NCBI RefSeq assembly: GCF_003858635.1
Contig: NZ_RQJO01000009.1
Span: forward strand, 1,205,925-1,269,924
Reading direction: 5' to 3'
DNA from: Larkinella rosea
GTDB lineage: Bacteria > Bacteroidota > Bacteroidia > Cytophagales > Spirosomataceae
DNA: 64,000 bases
In this document: positions 60,007 through 64,000 of the stretch, in pieces
How the letters are laid out: the number at the start of each line of letters is the position of its first letter
How positions within the stretch are numbered: the stretch's first letter is position 1
The notes under the pieces: generated by a model
What the model saw: only the letters and a program-made list of their open reading frames with translations
Database searches by the model: none
What the model was told of the DNA's origin: nothing
Made by a program: the position numbers and the translations under genes

Positions 60007-61244
60007 AAGTCCTGCAACCGTTCCATGTTATCATCGACTACCTCCTGCCAGGTCGACAGGTAATGCCGCTGAAACGTGCGAAAATCCTTCAGCCCCAGAA
60101 TCTTCTGTACCGCTTCCATCCGGTAGCCCCGGTGAATGAACAGGGCACCCGCAGTCTTCCGGCATGTTTTCGTTGTGAACCGGAAGCCCAGTTCCAGTCG
60201 AGTTTCGATCTTTTTCAGGTTCTCGTTTAGCCCGGTGAAAGACGGAGCCCGCAGCTGCCCCATTCGGGGCAATAAATCCCGCGTTTCCGCTAACAGGGGG
60301 ATGTGGCAAATCGCCCATTCCGGATACGCCTGATGAACCTGCTTGACTTTCAGCCGCTGCCAGACGATTTTATCCCCCTGAGGCAGCCGAACAATATGCG
60401 GCGCGGGGTTGCTGACAATGGCAATTGCGTCGGGATAATCCAGCCCCGTATAACAACTTAGCAACGCCCAGTGTCGGGCTATATCCAGCGGTTTGGGCAA
60501 GGTCATTTGCTCCAGCGCCTTGAGTTGAGTTAACGACAGACAGGTTATAGGTTTGGCACCCTGCCAAGTTAGCTTGAGGGCACTAAGCTTGTTTTCGTCC
60601 ATCAGCTCGTTTTCCAGCGCAAACTGAAGAACCTCCCGAACATTGCCTACCAGTTCCGTTGAAAAGTTGATCGCCAGCGGCCGTTGCCTCAGCCACTGAT
60701 AATAGTTCTTGGCCCAGCCGATGGTCACCGCATTCAGAGAGAGATCATTCTGACCGGTGGCGACCAGGTAATTTCTCAGGTAGCGGTAACTGAGCTCCCA
60801 TTTATACAAGGTGCTTTTAGCCCGGCGCTCGGGTTCTGGCATTGTTTGTAAGCTCGTCAGGTACTCGTCATAGGTGTGCAGTAACTGGGGTGCAATGGGG
60901 TCGCCACCAAGCCAGTAGCTTTTAACATTCCCGGTCGTGCAGGGCCGTTTCGCCCGTATCAGGGCCTGAAGGATCGCCAAGTGCCCCGCCCGAATATCCG
61001 ACAGCAACTGGTTGACGATGATTGCTTCCGCAGAAGTGCCCTCGGCACACTGGCGCTGATCGTTCCAGAGTGATCGGAGAACGGGCACGCCAGAACCATA
61101 TGCTTCCACCGGACTGCCATCCACCCGAAGATGACACTGCAATTCGTCGACTGCCTGATCGCCTAGTGGGGAAAGGCTAAACGTTAAGAAAAGGGGTACC
61201 CGTTTTCGGATGGGTAGTGATGGGGTCAGGGTAATCGCATCCAT
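60003..61244 (-). CDS. Tyrosine recombinase, copy A (atypical active site)
   Basis: 413 residues. N-terminal region, SAM-like core-binding domain about 120-230 (STLYKWELSYRYLRNYL; GWAKNYYQWLRQRPL), catalytic domain from about 240. Box I reads CYTGLDYPDA, Asp where Arg is usual; box II is KTCRKTAGALF, keeping Arg362 but with Lys in the place of His; the later His/Trp is Leu in ILGLKDFRT; Tyr395 is in RHYLS. Loss of Arg I is known from Bacteroidota integrases such as IntDOT. Catalysis is possible but unproved. Paired divergently with copy B. Confidence 0.85.
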   Translation of the reverse strand: MDAITLTPSLPIRKRVPLFLTFSLSPLGDQAVDELQCHLRVDGSPVEAYGSGVPVLRSLWNDQRQCAEGTSAEAIIVNQLLSDIRAGHLAILQALIRAKRPCTTGNVKSYWLGGDPIAPQLLHTYDEYLTSLQTMPEPERRAKSTLYKWELSYRYLRNYLVATGQNDLSLNAVTIGWAKNYYQWLRQRPLAINFSTELVGNVREVLQFALENELMDENKLSALKLTWQGAKPITCLSLTQLKALEQMTLPKPLDIARHWALLSCYTGLDYPDAIAIVSNPAPHIVRLPQGDKIVWQRLKVKQVHQAYPEWAICHIPLLAETRDLLPRMGQLRAPSFTGLNENLKKIETRLELGFRFTTKTCRKTAGALFIHRGYRMEAVQKILGLKDFRTFQRHYLSTWQEVVDDNMERLQDF

Positions 61245-61248
61245 GTGG

Positions 61249-61256
61249 CAAACCTA
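61249..61256 (-). promoter_or_regulatory. -7 box of recombinase A
   Basis: Minus strand TAGGTTTG matches TAnnTTTG exactly. It ends only 5 nt before the ATG at 61244, which would make the mRNA practically leaderless. Confidence 0.45.
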
Positions 61257-61290
61257 GCCATTTCGGGGCAAATCCATTCCGAGGATTGAA

Positions 61291-61298
61291 TATATTTG
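61291..61298 (+). promoter_or_regulatory. -7 box of recombinase B
   Basis: TATATTTG matches TAnnTTTG exactly, 57 nt before the ATG at 61356. No clear -33 TTG. The two divergent boxes share the 111-bp region between the recombinase genes. Confidence 0.5.
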
Positions 61299-61355
61299 CC
61301 TCGCCTGAGGTAATTGACAACCCAAATCCTAAACCTGCCTTAGCTCATTATTAAT

Positions 61356-62606
61356 ATGCCGCCACCTTCCCGCGATTTTCCCAGTTCTCCTCCCCGGCGG
61401 GTCAGTCTGAACCTGACCTTTGCTTTTCACCAGTCATCAGCCCTGGAGTACGATGAGTTACACTGCCAACTGGTGATTGACGACCAGGCGGTACCATGCT
61501 ACGGATCGGGGATTTATCTCTTACGTTCCCTCTGGAATACGGCCCGGCAACAGGCTCAAGGACCTACTCGTGAAGCCCGGCTGGTTAACCAGTACCTTTC
61601 CGATATCCGGGCGGACCACTGGGGTATCCTGCTGAATCTGCGCCGGTCGGGCCGTGTACCTACAGCAACCTTGATTCGCCACTATTGGTGCAGCGGAGAA
61701 GCCCTTTCGATCCGGCTTCTATTCCTGTTTGAAGAATACCTGACCCAACTGAACCAGGTTCCGCTCCCCGAGCGAATGACTCAATCCACCTTATACAAGT
61801 GGAACCGGGGCTATCACCTGTTGAAGGACTACCTTGATCGGAAACAGAATCAGGACTTTGCGATTAATCAGGTGACCATTGGCTGGGGGAAAAGCTACTA
61901 CCAGTGGCTGCGCCAGCGGCCACTGTCGGTCGATTCCGCTTCCCGCTACATCGGCCAACTGCGGGAACTGCTGAAGTACGCCGTCGAACATGAACTGCTT
62001 TCACACAACAAATGGAAAGAATGGCACCTGACGGCCCAGCCCGCCAAAATCGTTCAGTGTTTATCACCCACTCAGCTGCGGCAACTGGAAGAACTTTCGT
62101 TACCTGATCAACTGGATACCGTTCGCAAATGGGCACTCCTGAGCTGTTATACAGGCTTGGATTTCAAGGATGCGGTCCGGTTGGTGAGCAGTCCGGCCGA
62201 TTACCTGGTGCAGCTGCCCATCGGGGAGAAGATTGTGATTCGGCGCCAGAAATTTCAATCGGTCCACCAGGCCCCACCCGATTGGGGCGTGTCCCACATT
62301 CCGCTCCTGCCCGAAGCCAGGCAGCTCCTGGAACAGGCACAGCAATGGCCAGCGGTAACGATTCAGCGAGTCAACCGCAACCTGGAAGCCATCGAGCAGC
62401 AGTTGGGTTTGCACTTCCGGCTGACGACCAAGATTTGCCGGAAGACTGCCGGCGCCTTGTTTCTTTTACGAGGCTACCGCACCGAAGCCGTGCAAAAGAT
62501 TCTGGGTATTCAGCACCTGAGAACCCTGGAGCGCAATTACCTGCATCTGTACAATGAACTGGTCGACGAAAACATCCAGCGGGTGGAATCCCGAAACCGG
62601 ACCTAA
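61356..62606 (+). CDS. Tyrosine recombinase, copy B (atypical active site)
   Basis: 416 residues, clear paralogue of copy A (for example GWGKSYYQWLRQRPL against GWAKNYYQWLRQRPL). Same changes in the catalytic domain: CYTGLDFKDA (Asp for Arg I), KICRKTAGALF (Arg362 kept, Lys for His) and ILGIQHLRTLERNYLH with Tyr395. So both copies keep one Arg and the nucleophile at identical positions. Possibly a two-recombinase unit acting on one element. A Uma2-type gene follows after 45 nt. Confidence 0.85.
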   Translation: MPPPSRDFPSSPPRRVSLNLTFAFHQSSALEYDELHCQLVIDDQAVPCYGSGIYLLRSLWNTARQQAQGPTREARLVNQYLSDIRADHWGILLNLRRSGRVPTATLIRHYWCSGEALSIRLLFLFEEYLTQLNQVPLPERMTQSTLYKWNRGYHLLKDYLDRKQNQDFAINQVTIGWGKSYYQWLRQRPLSVDSASRYIGQLRELLKYAVEHELLSHNKWKEWHLTAQPAKIVQCLSPTQLRQLEELSLPDQLDTVRKWALLSCYTGLDFKDAVRLVSSPADYLVQLPIGEKIVIRRQKFQSVHQAPPDWGVSHIPLLPEARQLLEQAQQWPAVTIQRVNRNLEAIEQQLGLHFRLTTKICRKTAGALFLLRGYRTEAVQKILGIQHLRTLERNYLHLYNELVDENIQRVESRNRT

Positions 62607-62651
62607 TCCGTTACTTTTACCCTAACCATTCTTAATTTTCGCCAGTATACC

Positions 62652-63254
62652 ATGGATATCGTCACTGATTTTTCACAACTGGATCCAACGCATCAATATA
62701 GCTACGCGGATTATCTGACCTGGGAATTTGGTGAGTGGGTTGAACTCATTGGAGGCTACTGCACAGCGTTTAACGGTCTGGGTAAATCGCCCCTGCATCA
62801 ATCAACGGTTAGCCGTTTGGGCATGCAGGTGCATCAACAATTGGCCTCGCAAAAAGCGAATTATGACATCTGGACGCTCCCCCTGGCGTTAATTTTAGGC
62901 TACGAGAAAGCAGAGCAGAGCTTCAATCTGGTCATGCCCGATATTTATGTGATCCAAAAAGCTGAGCCCAATTATACTACAGACTGGGCCTGGCATGGCG
63001 TCCCGGAATGGATCGTAGAGGTAACCGACTCCCGTACCTTACCAGTGGATCAGGGGGCTAAATACGACCTTTATCAATATTTTGGCGTGAAAGACTACTG
63101 GGTCGTTTTGCCGGAGGAAAAGCGAATAGTGGCCAATGTACTGAATGAGAGAAGTCAGTTTCAAAAAGCGGCGGAGCTCTCAGGCTCGGGTCAGCTTTCG
63201 GTTCATTCACTTCCCGACATTTCAATTGATTGGAGTGATGTGTTTGAACCCTAA
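62652..63254 (+). CDS. Uma2-family (DUF820) restriction-endonuclease-like protein
   Basis: 200 residues. PD-(D/E)XK-type core: FNLVMPDIYVIQ (Asp), EWIVEVTDSRTL (Glu-x), and KYDLYQYFGVKDYWVVLPE with the Lys. The order DxxV-EV-K is typical of the Uma2 family, expanded in Cyanobacteria and Bacteroidota and found in mobile DNA; its cellular role is not established. The N-terminus SYADYLTWEFGEWVELIGG is as usual. Just downstream of recombinase B. Confidence 0.85.
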   Translation: MDIVTDFSQLDPTHQYSYADYLTWEFGEWVELIGGYCTAFNGLGKSPLHQSTVSRLGMQVHQQLASQKANYDIWTLPLALILGYEKAEQSFNLVMPDIYVIQKAEPNYTTDWAWHGVPEWIVEVTDSRTLPVDQGAKYDLYQYFGVKDYWVVLPEEKRIVANVLNERSQFQKAAELSGSGQLSVHSLPDISIDWSDVFEP

Positions 63255-63278
63255 ATCCGGTTGGTGTCCTGACTTTGA

Positions 63279-63473
63279 AAAAAAACGCTGGTTGATGGAC
63301 CAGCTTGTTCCAAATGTTTGAGTCCATTCACGGTGGAGGGTTGGGAAATCCTAAAAGGCTGGCTGGTGATTGATGCCAAAGGCACGACTCGCCAGCGGGA
63401 CCTGATCCACTGGCTAACGATTGCGCTGGCGGCAACGGTTCAGGCGAGGAATGGGCGGAAGCGGTGGAGGTGA
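63279..63473 (+). pseudogene. Gene remnant without start codon
   Basis: A plus-strand frame of 64 codons from 63279 ends TGA at 63471-63473. It reads protein-like (FTVEGWEILKGWLVID, then KGTTRQRDLIHWLTIALAA) but has no start and no recognised family. Probably the end of a degraded gene. The stretch 63474-63710 shows no gene. Confidence 0.3.
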
Positions 63474-63710
63474 AAATGTGAACGGTCCTGGTTTTCGCAT
63501 TTGAATTGAATTGTCTTATGATGATCTACTGCCATTCAGGATGGTATCCGGTCTGGCCATGGACAGAGTGGTATAGAGTAGCAGTGTTTTCATACTGCTT
63601 AGATGGTGGTGCAGCTAGGTCACATTGAACTGTGCTCCAAAAATAAGGGCAGCCATCGACAGACTCTTCCCTTTCTTCCCCATTTGTCCACTTTCATTTG
63701 ACGACGTACA

Positions 63711-64000
63711 CTAAAAGGTCATCTTATTATCGGTCGCATATTCGGTGAGCAACTGCGGATTCTGGGCATATTGAGTATGCTGCTTCACCATTACGGATGC
63801 CCGCTGAAAAACAGTTTCCAGCGTTTCACCAGGTTTTAGGTACCGGAGCAGAGCGTCGGTATAAACTCCATTGCGACCCGTACCGTTCTTGGCCACATTG
63901 TTCCAGCCTGTGGCCATTGCCAGATACATGTTACCCAGACCAGCTATATTCGTAATCGTCTTGAATCCCCGATCGCCAAGATCACGTCGACTACCCGGCC
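63711..64000 (-). CDS. Caspase-family (peptidase C14) protein, C-terminal part
   Basis: The frame is open from the window edge to a stop at 63711, so only the last 96 residues are seen. They include a probable DLGDRGFK segment, ATGWNNVAKNGTGRNGVYTDALLRYLKPGETLETVF and QHTQYAQNPQLLTEY, which match the C-terminal third of bacterial caspase-like proteins (NGxYTxALL after the catalytic Cys region). The His and Cys residues lie outside the window. These peptidases occur in signalling and cell-death systems. Confidence 0.7.
   Translation of the reverse strand, partial: PGSRRDLGDRGFKTITNIAGLGNMYLAMATGWNNVAKNGTGRNGVYTDALLRYLKPGETLETVFQRASVMVKQHTQYAQNPQLLTEYATDNKMTF

Noticed and set aside
1..64000. 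CRISPR arrays
   Set aside because: Repeated words in intergenic gaps are palindromic or tandem without unique spacers, and no cas gene is present.

Overview
The window looks like a chromosome segment of a Bacteroidota bacterium of the Cytophagales (Spirosoma/Larkinella-like; the genus is an inference). Grounds: a SusC/SusD pair run by an ECF sigma factor and a FecR anti-sigma, -7 boxes fitting TAnnTTTG in front of several genes, DUF4403, an Lnb-type (DUF4105) protein, a FeoB-associated Cys-rich protein and many Bacteroidota-style lipoproteins. There is no rRNA and no CRISPR array; one tRNA (Ser-UGA) is present.

Layout. 1-9.3 kb: two paralogous small membrane-anchored proteins with matching promoter/operator blocks, an SDR, a VOC protein, a PQQ-type sugar dehydrogenase, an alpha/beta hydrolase, and a pYEATS-domain membrane protein next to a sugar isomerase-like TIM barrel. 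9.4-17.4 kb: an OmpR-type regulator and kinase directly followed by a heavy-metal RND efflux operon (outer membrane protein, adaptor, CzcA-like pump). 17.8-33.5 kb: a folate-reductase-like TIM barrel and a polysaccharide-utilisation locus on the minus strand (sigma, FecR, SusC, SusD, tandem DUF1080, GH27, cytochrome-linked dehydrogenase, helical secreted protein). 34-55.8 kb: GH43, small regulators, metabolic and repair genes (ammonia-lyase, MGMT, serine acetyltransferase, thioredoxin, AlkA, phosphoesterase, inositol phosphatase, RsmI, pterin dehydratase). 55.8-64 kb: tRNA-Ser followed by an accessory region with a Sak4-like ATPase, a PD-(D/E)XK nuclease, two divergent paralogous tyrosine recombinases, a Uma2 protein and a truncated caspase-like gene.

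Most notable regulatory finds. (1) Upstream of serine O-acetyltransferase there is a 15-codon leader with three consecutive Cys codons, a candidate antiterminator and an intrinsic terminator, laid out like a cysteine attenuator. (2) TTCTAA-like hexamers repeat at exactly 11 bp in front of the efflux operon and at two other places (35.35 and 35.65 kb), always the same distance from a TTTG-like -7 box, with a two-box version before the regulator gene: a small regulon that includes a 57-residue protein and a possible sRNA. (3) Two 21-bp direct repeats sit exactly 20 bp from TAGGTTTG in front of both paralogous small-protein units. (4) Many intergenic gaps hold hairpins built from degenerate 7-8 nt words that touch a stop codon; in one case the hairpin seems to encode a signal peptide.

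Several genes start later than their longest open frame; the chosen starts are explained per entry. Functions are assigned from visible motifs and family knowledge only; no searches were run.
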